Numbered from the stretch's first letter, positions 1 through 9,796 are shown. The stretch is 64,000 nucleotides of DNA from Abiotrophia sp938010525 (GCF_938010525.1 NZ_CALLVK010000022.1:124001-188000); one strand, 5' to 3'. Notes: generated from the letters alone by a model not told the origin. Numbers and translations are program-made.

Positions 1-3000
1 AAGTCATGATTAGGTACCGTGCCCTGAGCATTTTCTGGAACGGACGTCAGTTCATAGCCAGGAAAGTCACCCTGAGTTACCTTCTCATACTCTGTTCCAA
101 CCTCAACTTTTTCTGTTCTTGTCTCTGACAACTCTTCACCTGACGTCGTTATATGTTTAACAGTTTTTGTCACTCGATGAATTGGATTGTAGTAGTAATC
201 CATATAAACCGTTTCGGGATCTTCACTGCTGAAGGTGTAGTCTTCATAATTATAATCACGCTCTACATTTCGATAATCCTCGTGTTCAAAGTAGTCTCCT
301 TCTACTCTAACAGCTTTTTCATATCTAAATGTGAACTTCTTGCCTTCTAAGGCCACCTTCTCAATAGACAGCATGAGTTCTTTCGTTTCATTATTGAAAT
401 GCCGCTGGATAACTCGATGCTTAGGATTAGACTTATAGACGAAGGTTACAATCGTTTCTTCTGCCTCTAAGAAGCCAGACGGTTGTCCTTGGGTGTGACT
501 GTAGACATAGCCAGGGACTGGCTCAGGCACTAAGTAGTAAGGGGTCTCAGCATGCCCTTTCACTGTTTCGCTCCCAATCTCATGCCCCTCTTCGTCGACA
601 TAGCGTGCTGTCGCCGTATGGAACTTATCAAAATGATGATAGGTTAGAGTAATGGTGGTATCTTCATTGAATGCAGCAAACAAAGACTGTCCTGTTCTCT
701 TCAGAGCATACTGTTGTTGAGAAAGATCCGCTGGTCGGATGGTAGTCTCTACTCCCTTAGGTACTTCAATGTGTTTCTGATATTCAGCAACATACTGGTC
801 AAGTTCTTGCCCTGACTCATCTACATACTTCAAGGTGACGGTTGCGGTAGTTCGTTTATACCTCAAATTGACAACTTTTGGACTGTCCTCAAATTGACCT
901 TTGAACTCACTTTCATCACTAGCAAGTTCGTATTTTTTGTCGTCCTTAGAGATGTAGTGCTTGGAACTTAGATCATAAGTCTCCCCAATTAAACCATCGT
1001 GTATCTCACTAACTTCGAGCTTTTCGCCAGCCTCGTCCAAGAAGTTAACTCGGATGATACCTGGCAGAATCCGACGACGATAGTAAACCCACACTTCTCC
1101 ACGTTCATCCCTAGAATTTCTAATTTCAAATACATTAGGTTGCGACCTCAAATTGTTATAACTCACATCATGACCTAAGAAATCATAGAGGTCAGGATAA
1201 GGATTCCGAGGTATCAAAGTAGAAATAGGTAAGCCCACTGTCCCCCCAATAGTAAACTGTCTCTCTGTTTGCCGAGGGTCTTCTGGAATATTATTTCCTA
1301 CTATACCATATAACTCAAGTCCTGGGGCTATTGGCTGATAGTAATAGATAACGTGTTTTTCATAGCCAGCATATTTGCCTGTTACCTCGCCTTGGACACC
1401 GACATATTGATAGTTTTCAATATTCTTCTTCTCCGTCACATATTGCGTCCCGACAGTTCCGCGTAAAATGACACGCTCAGCCAGATAGTTTCCTCTGTTA
1501 TCTACATAATCTACAATTACCTTACCCGGATCGGGATAAACAGAGCGATAGACATAAGTGACAACCTGCTCTTCTGGTTGATAAGTCCCAGTCGTATTCC
1601 CTAGGACAGTGAGGAAAGTAAAGTTATCAAACTGCTTCTGCTCTGTCTGATATGGCGTACCAAAAGGTTTATAGCTGCGAATTGGTGGGGCTAAGTCCTC
1701 GTTAGCCTCATCAACATAACGTACTACTAGTATACCCTCATTACTTCGTGAATCACGTAATCCTTCATAAATATAAGTAATGACTTGCTCTTGCTCACTA
1801 TATTGCCCGAATTCTTCACCTTCAACCTTTCGGAATATGTAATTGCGGAATTCTTTTTTACGAGTATAGTAGTTCTTGCCGAGCTCGCCTTTCATCACAA
1901 TTTCCGGGATGAGTAGCATTCCCTCTTCATCCTGATAACGTACCCGCACAATCCCTGGCAACTCCTGGTCAGTACCTTTGCGATAGACATAAGTCACCGT
2001 TTGCGTTTCTAGGCTATAGTTACCTGTCTCAGAACCATCGACATGATCAAAGACATAACCTTCGAGTTCCTTTTTCTCTGTGCTATAGGCAGTATCTATC
2101 TGACCAGAGAGATTAATAGTTGGCCAGAGGCTATGCCCATCCGTATCTTGGTAATTCACCTTAACATAGCCAATTGACTTCCGATAGACATAGGTAATCG
2201 TTTGTGCCTCTTCTGTATAGAAGCCCATCTCTGGCCCATCAACTCGAACGAGTTCATAGTTGTCAAAGCTTCTCGCCTTTTCTTGATAAGGTAGTCCCAC
2301 ATAGTCTGTCAGATACTTCGTCTGTGCAAGTTCTTCACCCGCTTCATCTTCATACTTGACAGTCAAATCTCCTCGAAGTCTTTCATAATAGTAGGTAACC
2401 TTCTGAGGCTCTTCGGTTATTTGTCCCTCTGTTTCACCTTCAACTCTAGTAAAACGATGATTTACAAAGTGTTTCTGAGTGGTAGTATAGTAATCTCCAA
2501 CGGCCCCTTTGATTTCTTCAGCTGGTCCTAAGTCAACATCAGCCTCGTTGCGATAATAGACAATTACTTTAGAGGTCACGACTCTCGCAATTCGGCGATA
2601 AACAAAGTCAACCCTTTGAGTCCGGCCTGAGATATACTTCCCTTTTTTCTCACCTTCGGTACGAACGAGAATATAGTTTTCAATATCTAATACATCGAAT
2701 TCATAGGATGCTCCTGGTCGTCCGTGAGTGTAAACACTTGGATTAATCTCCTTGCCATTTTCATCGACATATCTTGCATAAGCATCCCCCCAGCCACTTT
2801 CTTCCTTCTTATATTCTTTAGTTGAGTATAAGAGAATGACGACCTGTGTCCCTTCTTGGTAAGTGACACGAGGAGGATATTCTTCTCGACCTTGATAGAA
2901 GTAGTTTTCAAATTTTTTGATCTCGATCGGAGCATCAGTCCCCACATATCCTGTTGTCACGACATCAGGATGTAAGGTTTCACCCTTGACGGTCTTATAT

Positions 3001-6000
3001 CGTACAACGACTTTCCCTCGTGCCTTGGTTCGAGGACTAGCATAGACATAAGTGACGTAGTGTTTTTGGCTAGCATAGGTCCCTTGGGTCTCCCCAGACA
3101 CATAAGATAGGCGATAGCCTTCAACTGCCTTCTCTTCAGTCTGGTAGCTATCTCCCAGTAACCCTGCCATATCCACTGGAGGAAGCAAATCATCGTTTGT
3201 CTCATCAACATAGCGAACATTTACTGCACCATTATTTGGCGGCAAATTGGCTGGTTGATAGACAAATTTAACAGTCTTGGTATCCGTTGTGAATGTCCCT
3301 TGGCGATCTCCCTCAACTCTCAAGAAGTTATATTCTCTCACTTCTTTCTGAGTAGCTGTATAGGCAGTGTCTACTTCGCCTTCTAAGGTCTCGGCATCAG
3401 CCACAGGCTGATCCGCTTCGTCCACATATAAGACATTGACTGTTCCGCGTGGTTTTGGAATGGCTTGGTAGATGTACTTGACTTTTTGGACTTCTGCTTT
3501 GAAAGTGCCTGTCTCTGAGCCTTCTACTCGCAAGAAGTTATAACCTGTTACTTCCTTCTTCTGCGCCGTGTAGGCTGCGTCCACTTCACCTTCCAAAGTC
3601 TCAGGATCTGCTACTTGCGCATCTTGCTCATCCACGTAAGTCACAAGAACTGTACCACGCGGCTTCGGAATAGCTTGATAGATGTACTTAACATTCTGAA
3701 CTTCTGTCTTGAAGGTGCCAGTAGCTGGGCCTTCTACTCGTAGGAAGTTGTAACCTGTGATTTCTTTCTTCTCAGCAACATAAGTTGCATCCACTTCACC
3801 CTCTAAAGTGACCGGATCTGCCAATTTGGCGTCTTGCTCGTCCACGTAAGTTACGTTTACCATTCCACGTGGCTTTGGAATGGCTTGGTAGATGTACTTG
3901 ACATTTTGGACTTCTGTCTTGAAGACGCCAGTAGCAGGGCCCTCTACACGCAAGAAGTTATAACCTGTGATTTCTTTCTTCTCAGTTGCGTAGGCGGCAT
4001 CCACTTCACCTTCTAAGGTAGCTGGATCTGCCAACTTAGCGTCTTGATCGTCTACGTAAGTCACATTCACTGTCCCGCGTGGTTTCGGAATGGCTTGGTA
4101 GATGTACTTAACATTTTGGATTTCTGTCTTGAAGGTGCCGGTCTCTGCACCCTCTACTCGCAAGAAGTTATAACCTGTAATTTCTTTCTTCTCAGTTGTA
4201 TAATTTGCATCCACTTCACCTTCTAAGGTAACGGGATCTGCCAATTTGGCGTCTTGTTCGTCCACGTAGGTCACATTGACTGTACCACGTGGTTTCGGAA
4301 TTGCTCGGTAGATATACTTAACATTCTGAACTTCGGACTTGAAGGTCCCGGTCTCTGGGCCTTCTACTCGTAGGAAGTTGTAACCTGTTACTTCCTTCTT
4401 CTGCGCCGTGTAGGCTGCGTCTACTTCGCCCTCCAAAGTTTCGGGATCTGCCAATTTAGCGTCCTGCTCATCCACGTAAGTCACATTCACTGTACCACGT
4501 GGTTTTGGAATTGCTTGGTAGATGTACTTAACATTCTGAACTTCGGACTTGAAGGTGCCAGTAGCTGGGCCCTCTACTCGCAGGAAGTTGTAGCCTGTGA
4601 TTTCTTTCTTCTCAGCTGCATAACTTGCATCCACTTCACCTTCTAAGGTAACTGGATCGGACAATTTAGCGTCTTGTTCGTCCACGTAAGTGACATTTAC
4701 TGTACCACGTGGCTTTGGAATTGCTTGGTAGATGTACTTAACATTTTGGACTTCTGCTTTGAAAGTGCCAGTTTCTGAACCCTCCACTCGCAAGAAGTTA
4801 TAACCTGTGATTTCTTTCTTCTCGGTGGTATAACTTGCGTCCACTTCGCCTTCCAAGGTAACTGGATCTGCCAATTTGGCGTCTTGCTCGTCAACGTAGG
4901 TTACATTGACTGTTCCGCGTGGCTTTGGAATTGCTTGATAGATGTACTTAACGTTTTGGACTTCTGCTTTGAAAGTACCTGTCTCTTGGCCTTCCACTCG
5001 CAGGAAGTTATAGCCCGTGATTTCTTTCTTCTCGGCGGTATAACTTGCGTCCACTTCACCTTCTAAGGTAACTGAATCGGACAATTTAGCATCTTGTTCA
5101 TCTACGTAGGTTACATTCACTGTACCACGTGGTTTCGGAATAGCTTGGTAGATGTACTTAACATTCTGAACTTCTGTCTTGAAGGTGCCAGTTTCTGGGC
5201 CATCCACTCGCAAGAAGTTGTAGCCTGCGATTTCTTTCTTCTCAGTTGCATAACTTGCATCCACTTCACCTTCTAAGGTAACTGGATCTGCCAATTTTGC
5301 GTCTTGCTCATCAACATAGGTCACATTCACTGTTCCGCGTGGCTTTGGAATTGCTTGGTAGATGTATTTGACGTTTTGGACTTCTGCTTTGAAGGTTCCC
5401 GTTTCTGGGCCCTCTACTCGCAGGAAGTTGTAGCCTGTGATTTCTTTCTTCTCAGTTGCATAACTTGCATCCACTTCACCTTCCAATATGACTGGATCTG
5501 CCAACTGAGCATCTTGCTCGTCGACGTAAGTTACGTTCACTGTTCCGCGTGGTTTCGGAATTGCTTGATAGATGTATTTCACGTTTTGAACTTCTGTCTT
5601 GAAGGTACCCGTTTCTGGGCCTTCCACTCGTAGGAAGTTATAGCCTGTGATTTCTTTCTTCTCAGCTGTATAACTTGCATCCACTTCGCCTTCTAAGGTA
5701 ACTGGGTCTGCCAACTGAGCATCTTGCTCATCAACGTAAGTTACTTGGACGCGTCCAGACTCCTTAGCTGACGATTGTGATTCTTTCGGTGTATAGATGA
5801 AGGTCGTGACTTGTGGTTCAGTTTGGTACTGACCAGAAATCTTCCCTTCAATACGTGCAAGCTCGTAACCTTGGAAAGTTTTCTCTTCTAATGTAAAGTC
5901 ACTTCCCACGGTACCAGTTGTTACGAGATCATCTGCTAATTTGTCTAGCTTCTCGGTTAGATAACGAGCTGTTACGGTACCTTCTACTTTTGGCTTGTTA

Positions 6001-6785
6001 GAACTTGTGTGGATATAACCGACATAAGTGAAACCATCGATTTTAGGCGGCGTATATTGATAAGTTTGCCCCTTGGTTACCGTCTGGGTCTCGCTAGCGC
6101 GCAAATAATTCATTTGCGCCAGAGCAGCACGACCAGCGCCTAAACCGGATAAGCCGATAACTAATAGCAACCAGAATTTCCAAGAGCCGTTTTGCTTACG
6201 GAAAGACCATGCAAGCAGTGTCCCTAGAATCAATAGGAGTGCACTAATGAGCCACTGCAGGATGACCGCATTCAACTCACCCGTCTTAGGAAGTGAGCCT
6301 GGGTCTTGAGGTTTGGATGGTTCTGGGTCTCCAGGTACAGAAGAAGATTCTGATGAACTGGAACTCGAACTCTCGGAATCGGACTCTGACGAGCTAGACG
6401 ATTCAGAACTCTCAGAATCTGACGAGCTGGAAGACTCAGATTCTGAGGAAGAGGAGCTCTCGGACTCTGAAGAGGAAGAACTCTCAGATTCAGAGGACTC
6501 TTCCGATGATGCTGAAGATTCATCGGATTGACTTGGTGGTTGAGGTTTTGAGCTTGCATCTTGCTCATAGACCAATTGATAATCCGCCACATCAGTTGTC
6601 GCCGTACCAGTCGGATTCTCTTTCACCACTTGCTGGAGTTGTTCAGGTGTAAGATCCGCCTGATTGACGAAATGATAATTTACAGTGGTCTGTTCTCCCT
6701 GAGAAAAGACTTGTAATATTTGTGTGGGGAACGCTAAACAGAAGATAGCGCTGAGCGCAAGGGCTCTTTGGGTTTTGTGACGCAT
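1..6785 (-). CDS. Giant MucBP-repeat surface protein with N-terminal sorting-signal-like segment (partial, C terminus outside window)
   Basis: One frame is open from the ATG at 6785 to the left edge, about 2,261 codons with no stop; I checked most of it codon by codon. An AAAGGA site precedes the ATG by 9 bases. Order of parts: signal-peptide-like segment (about residues 1-30); a Ser/Glu-rich stretch (about 85-155); Pro-rich linker; LPKTG (165-169), a hydrophobic helix (172-195) and RKQNG; a second hydrophobic helix (203-224) ending in a signal-peptidase-like ALAQ; then MucBP-type repeats of about 70 residues (consensus contains VTYVDEQD and GYNFLRVEGPETG) to the edge. MucBP proteins bind mucus and are normally anchored by a C-terminal LPxTG. 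Here the anchor-like segment comes first, as if a small LPxTG protein were fused in frame to the signal peptide of a MucBP protein. Whether a normal C-terminal anchor also exists cannot be seen. Surface location is inferred. Confidence 0.9.
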   Translation of the reverse strand, partial: MRHKTQRALALSAIFCLAFPTQILQVFSQGEQTTVNYHFVNQADLTPEQLQQVVKENPTGTATTDVADYQLVYEQDASSKPQPPSQSDESSASSEESSESESSSSSESESSSSSESESSSSSDSESSESSSSSESDSESSSSSSSESSSVPGDPEPSKPQDPGSLPKTGELNAVILQWLISALLLILGTLLAWSFRKQNGSWKFWLLLVIGLSGLGAGRAALAQMNYLRASETQTVTKGQTYQYTPPKIDGFTYVGYIHTSSNKPKVEGTVTARYLTEKLDKLADDLVTTGTVGSDFTLEEKTFQGYELARIEGKISGQYQTEPQVTTFIYTPKESQSSAKESGRVQVTYVDEQDAQLADPVTLEGEVDASYTAEKKEITGYNFLRVEGPETGTFKTEVQNVKYIYQAIPKPRGTVNVTYVDEQDAQLADPVILEGEVDASYATEKKEITGYNFLRVEGPETGTFKAEVQNVKYIYQAIPKPRGTVNVTYVDEQDAKLADPVTLEGEVDASYATEKKEIAGYNFLRVDGPETGTFKTEVQNVKYIYQAIPKPRGTVNVTYVDEQDAKLSDSVTLEGEVDASYTAEKKEITGYNFLRVEGQETGTFKAEVQNVKYIYQAIPKPRGTVNVTYVDEQDAKLADPVTLEGEVDASYTTEKKEITGYNFLRVEGSETGTFKAEVQNVKYIYQAIPKPRGTVNVTYVDEQDAKLSDPVTLEGEVDASYAAEKKEITGYNFLRVEGPATGTFKSEVQNVKYIYQAIPKPRGTVNVTYVDEQDAKLADPETLEGEVDAAYTAQKKEVTGYNFLRVEGPETGTFKSEVQNVKYIYRAIPKPRGTVNVTYVDEQDAKLADPVTLEGEVDANYTTEKKEITGYNFLRVEGAETGTFKTEIQNVKYIYQAIPKPRGTVNVTYVDDQDAKLADPATLEGEVDAAYATEKKEITGYNFLRVEGPATGVFKTEVQNVKYIYQAIPKPRGMVNVTYVDEQDAKLADPVTLEGEVDATYVAEKKEITGYNFLRVEGPATGTFKTEVQNVKYIYQAIPKPRGTVLVTYVDEQDAQVADPETLEGEVDAAYTAQKKEVTGYNFLRVEGSETGTFKAEVQKVKYIYQAIPKPRGTVNVLYVDEADQPVADAETLEGEVDTAYTATQKEVREYNFLRVEGDRQGTFTTDTKTVKFVYQPANLPPNNGAVNVRYVDETNDDLLPPVDMAGLLGDSYQTEEKAVEGYRLSYVSGETQGTYASQKHYVTYVYASPRTKARGKVVVRYKTVKGETLHPDVVTTGYVGTDAPIEIKKFENYFYQGREEYPPRVTYQEGTQVVILLYSTKEYKKEESGWGDAYARYVDENGKEINPSVYTHGRPGASYEFDVLDIENYILVRTEGEKKGKYISGRTQRVDFVYRRIARVVTSKVIVYYRNEADVDLGPAEEIKGAVGDYYTTTQKHFVNHRFTRVEGETEGQITEEPQKVTYYYERLRGDLTVKYEDEAGEELAQTKYLTDYVGLPYQEKARSFDNYELVRVDGPEMGFYTEEAQTITYVYRKSIGYVKVNYQDTDGHSLWPTINLSGQIDTAYSTEKKELEGYVFDHVDGSETGNYSLETQTVTYVYRKGTDQELPGIVRVRYQDEEGMLLIPEIVMKGELGKNYYTRKKEFRNYIFRKVEGEEFGQYSEQEQVITYIYEGLRDSRSNEGILVVRYVDEANEDLAPPIRSYKPFGTPYQTEQKQFDNFTFLTVLGNTTGTYQPEEQVVTYVYRSVYPDPGKVIVDYVDNRGNYLAERVILRGTVGTQYVTEKKNIENYQYVGVQGEVTGKYAGYEKHVIYYYQPIAPGLELYGIVGNNIPEDPRQTERQFTIGGTVGLPISTLIPRNPYPDLYDFLGHDVSYNNLRSQPNVFEIRNSRDERGEVWVYYRRRILPGIIRVNFLDEAGEKLEVSEIHDGLIGETYDLSSKHYISKDDKKYELASDESEFKGQFEDSPKVVNLRYKRTTATVTLKYVDESGQELDQYVAEYQKHIEVPKGVETTIRPADLSQQQYALKRTGQSLFAAFNEDTTITLTYHHFDKFHTATARYVDEEGHEIGSETVKGHAETPYYLVPEPVPGYVYSHTQGQPSGFLEAEETIVTFVYKSNPKHRVIQRHFNNETKELMLSIEKVALEGKKFTFRYEKAVRVEGDYFEHEDYRNVERDYNYEDYTFSSEDPETVYMDYYYNPIHRVTKTVKHITTSGEELSETRTEKVEVGTEYEKVTQGDFPGYELTSVPENAQGTVPNHD
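3220..5756 (-). repeat. Tandem array of 12 MucBP units, exact 210-bp period
   Basis: Within the giant surface protein gene, the codon aligned with the Thr of VTYVDEQD recurs at low coordinates 5739, 5529, 5319 and so on down to 3429, always 210 bases apart, giving 12 units in perfect register. Units differ by scattered, mostly synonymous changes. Leftward of about 3220 the units continue but diverge in sequence and length (the next anchor is 216 bases away). Such arrays change copy number by recombination and are easily collapsed in short-read assemblies. Confidence 0.9.
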
Positions 6786-6819
6786 GTCGGTAATTCCTTT
6801 CAATATTTGTCCATTGTCT

Positions 6820-6848
6820 ATTTAACTAGATTTATAGGCGAAAGTCAA
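6820..6848 (-). promoter_or_regulatory. Promoter of the MucBP gene, with upstream dyad
   Basis: On the minus strand TTGACT (6848-6843) and TTAAAT (6825-6820) are 17 bases apart, about 35 bases before the start codon of the giant surface protein. An inverted repeat TCACATG/CATGTGA (6865-6871 and 6885-6891) lies just upstream of the -35 box and could be an operator. The rest of the gap 6786-7068 shows no gene. Confidence 0.6.
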
Positions 6849-7007
6849 TCTAATTGCGCAAAATTCACATGTTTTTTTGTAAATCATGTGATATCCTCCG
6901 ATATATTATTTAAATACATATTTTGCATGATTGTTTGGACATCAAACTAAAAGAATTGCCTAGACATAAGGGAATAAAAGGCGAACGTTACTACTGATTT
7001 TCTGCAT

Positions 7008-7044
7008 AAAAATATGCGATCGAGAAAACTCGATCGCATATTTC
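7008..7044 (-). terminator. Intrinsic terminator of the FctA-type adhesin gene
   Basis: A perfect 13-bp stem (7012-7024 with 7029-7041) with a 4-base loop is followed on the minus strand by a T-rich stretch, 25 bases past the stop of the adhesin gene. Confidence 0.85.
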
Positions 7045-7068
7045 ATCTATTTCACATCAGTGGTTTGA

Positions 7069-9705
7069 TTAGTTTCTAGCATTCTTGCGAGTAAACAACA
7101 CAACAACTGCTGCGATTACCAATACAAAACCTAAGCCGATTAATAAGATTGAGCTAGATTCACCAGTTTTTGGTAATTTCTTCTCTTCTTTCTTCTCTTC
7201 TGGCTTGCCTGGGCCTTGTTGGTTTGGAGTATTGTCTGCAAGGGTGTTAACGAAGACCACGCCACTTACATTTTCTTTCTTAGAAACTTCTAATTGACCT
7301 TGACCGTTGTCAGTAACTTCTACCGTTACTGGGTAAGTCTTTTCATCGTAAGTGATCTCTGTCTTATCACCTTTCTTCTGACGAAGAGTGTAAGTGTAAG
7401 TACCTGGCGCATCGTATGTCAATGCTGGGAAGGATACTTTACCTTCTGCATCAGTTTTAAGTTCGCTGAGGACTTTGCCATCTTTATCAAGTAATTCAAT
7501 AGTGAAATCACCTGCTTTGATTTCTTGAACTTTGTCGCCTTTTTTGAGGACTGAAGTTGCATCTACAACAACGCTAGTTGGAGCTGCCTTGTAAGTGTTA
7601 GAGAAGGCTGCTTCTTTAGCGTAAGTTGCTTTTGCTTCTAATTGACCTTTACCGTTGTCTGTAACTGCTACTGCTACATCAAATTCGGTTGAGTCATAAG
7701 TGTAGCCTGCTGCGCCTTCATTCTTCTCACGAATCTTGAAGTTGTAGTTGCCTGCTGCGTCGAAGTTTACTGCTGCGAATTCAACAGTCCCGTCTGCCTT
7801 GTTCTTAGCAGTGCCAACAACTTTACCGTTTTGGTCTACTAATTCGAAAGTGAATTGATCAGCTGCTAAAGTGCCGCCAGTCAATGTCTTGCTTGCTTTC
7901 AATACAACGCTTGCTGCTGCCGCCTTGTAAGTGTTGCTGAAGCTTGCTTCTGGTGTGTAAGTTGCGGTTGCTTCTAATTGAGCTTGACCATTATCAACAA
8001 CTGATACAGCCACTTCTACTTCTTTAGCGTCGTAGGTGTAACCTGCTGCACCTTCATTCTTCTCACGAATAGTGTAAGTGTAGTTACCTGCTGCGTCGAA
8101 GCTTACTGCTGGGAACTCAACAGTACCATCTGCTTTGTTCTTAGCGGTTTGAACTACTGAACCAGTAGCTTTGTCTACTAATTCGAAGGTGAATTGATCA
8201 GCTGCTAAAGTGCCGCCAGTCAATGTCTTAGTAGCTTTCACTACTAGGCTTGCTGCTGCTGCTTTATAAGTGTTAGTGAAGGCTTCACGGTCGTAAGTAA
8301 CGGTTGCTGTCTTAGCACCTGCATTATCAACTACCTTAACAGTTGCTGTGATTGGGTTTTGGTCATAAGTGACACCTGCCAAAGCGCCTTTTACTTCGCG
8401 AATCTTGTAAGTGTAGTCACCTGCTGCCTTGAACTTAACTTTCTTGAATTTAACAAGACCGTTTTCGTCGTTCTTAGCTTTTGCAACTACTGAGTTGTCT
8501 GCTGAGTTTACTAATTCGAATTCGAATTCTTCAGCTTTCAGAGCACGACCTTCCAATTTCTTGTTAACTTGGAAGATTACTTCGTCAGAACGAGCACCAG
8601 TACCGATACCATCAGTAGTTGTTAATGGTGCAAAACCGTCGAATTCTTCCTTATCTGTATCAGAAGAGAAACTTACATGGTTTTTAGCACGCTTGGTTAC
8701 TGGGTCAACTGGTTCCGTAACACGAGTTTGGTAGATTAAGAAGAGACCACGGCCATCCAAGCTACCTGACTTGTTAGGAATAACTGTGAAGTGGTTGTCA
8801 TCTTCATTTGTAATCGTAGTCCCGTCAAAGGAGTCTACCCGAACCCCATTGTTCCAGTCGCTGAAGTAGTAACCAGTCATTGGGCCAACAAATTCTTGAC
8901 CTTCAGGGATAGTGTCTTTGATAACCGCGTTAGTTACGCCTGGTTTAGCGTAGCGGTTAATACGAATGCGCCAGTCAATTAATTCTGGGTTGGCTGCGTT
9001 TTGTACGCCCCACTTGGTGTAACCAGTTGGGTCTTCATCGACAACGATACGTGTCAAGGTGTAAGTCCCAGCCCCTGGCATTTCAAAGGTTTGTGGAACA
9101 TCTTTTGGCACGCTATCCGCCCAAACTGCCGTGAATTGGACAGCAATTGTCTTGTCTTCGTTGAGTTTTGCGTAATAAGCTTCGTTAGTGATAGTGATAG
9201 TTGCAGTATTGGTAGCTGGATCTGTTACCAAAGTCCCTACAACTTCGCCCCCAGCGGTAATGTTAGTTGGGCCAGTTTGCTCAACTTTGAAGGTACTTGG
9301 CACTGTATAAACAATGGTGTCGCCATTCTTCAAGGTTACGCTGTTTGGAATTTTGTAACTTGGGGCAATATAGAATTTACCTTCCCCGTATTTAGCGTCA
9401 TTTTTAACCGGGTTAGTGTTAATGGTAAAGCCAGTAGTCAACTCATATTGAGCTGGTTGAACTTGTGCTTGTGGGAAATGTTGTTCCGGCTCTGCCTCTG
9501 GATCAGCTGTTGCAGCTGGTTCCGTTTCTTTGGCAGGCGCCTCCTGTTTTTCCTCCCCGTTCTCTGTTGCCGGTTGGACTGCTTCTGTTGCCGCTGGTGC
9601 TACTGGTGTTGCCGCATCTTGCGCAAAAGCAGAAAGTGGGCTAACAAAGACTTGTAGAACCATCAGTAAGACAATCAGAAGATTATGTAGCTTACGTTTA
9701 TTCAA
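7069..9705 (-). CDS. LPKTG-anchored adhesin with MSCRAMM-like head and four FctA/Spy0128-type pilin domains
   Basis: 878 residues. A signal peptide ends near SAFAQ (about residue 29), followed by an Ala/Pro/Glu-rich linker. About residues 85-365 resemble a two-domain immunoglobulin-like ligand-binding head (DWRIRINRYAKPG, IKDTIPEGQEF). Four repeats of about 105 residues (about 375-815) match the streptococcal pilin isopeptide-linkage family. In the first three, the Lys (KKL or SK/TKTL), the Glu of IRE and the Asn of F(S/T)NTY are present, as needed for an internal Lys-Asn isopeptide bond. The fourth has ATSVL and LRQ instead. LPKTG is at 844-848, followed by a membrane helix and RKNARN. It is a sortase substrate on the cell wall. 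No sortase gene lies nearby, so it may be a monomeric adhesin rather than a polymerised pilin. The ligand is unknown. Confidence 0.9.
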   Translation of the reverse strand: MNKRKLHNLLIVLLMVLQVFVSPLSAFAQDAATPVAPAATEAVQPATENGEEKQEAPAKETEPAATADPEAEPEQHFPQAQVQPAQYELTTGFTINTNPVKNDAKYGEGKFYIAPSYKIPNSVTLKNGDTIVYTVPSTFKVEQTGPTNITAGGEVVGTLVTDPATNTATITITNEAYYAKLNEDKTIAVQFTAVWADSVPKDVPQTFEMPGAGTYTLTRIVVDEDPTGYTKWGVQNAANPELIDWRIRINRYAKPGVTNAVIKDTIPEGQEFVGPMTGYYFSDWNNGVRVDSFDGTTITNEDDNHFTVIPNKSGSLDGRGLFLIYQTRVTEPVDPVTKRAKNHVSFSSDTDKEEFDGFAPLTTTDGIGTGARSDEVIFQVNKKLEGRALKAEEFEFELVNSADNSVVAKAKNDENGLVKFKKVKFKAAGDYTYKIREVKGALAGVTYDQNPITATVKVVDNAGAKTATVTYDREAFTNTYKAAAASLVVKATKTLTGGTLAADQFTFELVDKATGSVVQTAKNKADGTVEFPAVSFDAAGNYTYTIREKNEGAAGYTYDAKEVEVAVSVVDNGQAQLEATATYTPEASFSNTYKAAAASVVLKASKTLTGGTLAADQFTFELVDQNGKVVGTAKNKADGTVEFAAVNFDAAGNYNFKIREKNEGAAGYTYDSTEFDVAVAVTDNGKGQLEAKATYAKEAAFSNTYKAAPTSVVVDATSVLKKGDKVQEIKAGDFTIELLDKDGKVLSELKTDAEGKVSFPALTYDAPGTYTYTLRQKKGDKTEITYDEKTYPVTVEVTDNGQGQLEVSKKENVSGVVFVNTLADNTPNQQGPGKPEEKKEEKKLPKTGESSSILLIGLGFVLVIAAVVVLFTRKNARN

Positions 9706-9796
9706 TTTATCACTCCTATCCCCTAAATCACACCCTCCCTCTAGACGCTACTTACTCAAGGGAAGACAATGCTTTTTTAGGATGTTTTATGGCATT

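Noticed and set aside
2687..3220. Two minus-strand frames of 86 and 87 codons
   Set aside because: They lie in another frame of the giant surface protein, whose own frame stays open through this stretch.
3834..5633. Series of plus-strand 60-codon frames repeating every 210 bases
   Set aside because: Antisense shadows of the MucBP repeats, with no ribosome sites and the same period as the sense array.
6313..6531. Plus-strand 72-codon Asp/Glu/Ser-rich frame
   Set aside because: Antisense of the Ser/Glu-rich segment of the giant surface protein; an artefact of repetitive TCN/GAN codons.
9001..9657. Plus-strand 218-codon Cys/Trp-rich frame
   Set aside because: Antisense to the signal and head region of the FctA-type adhesin; composition typical of a shadow.
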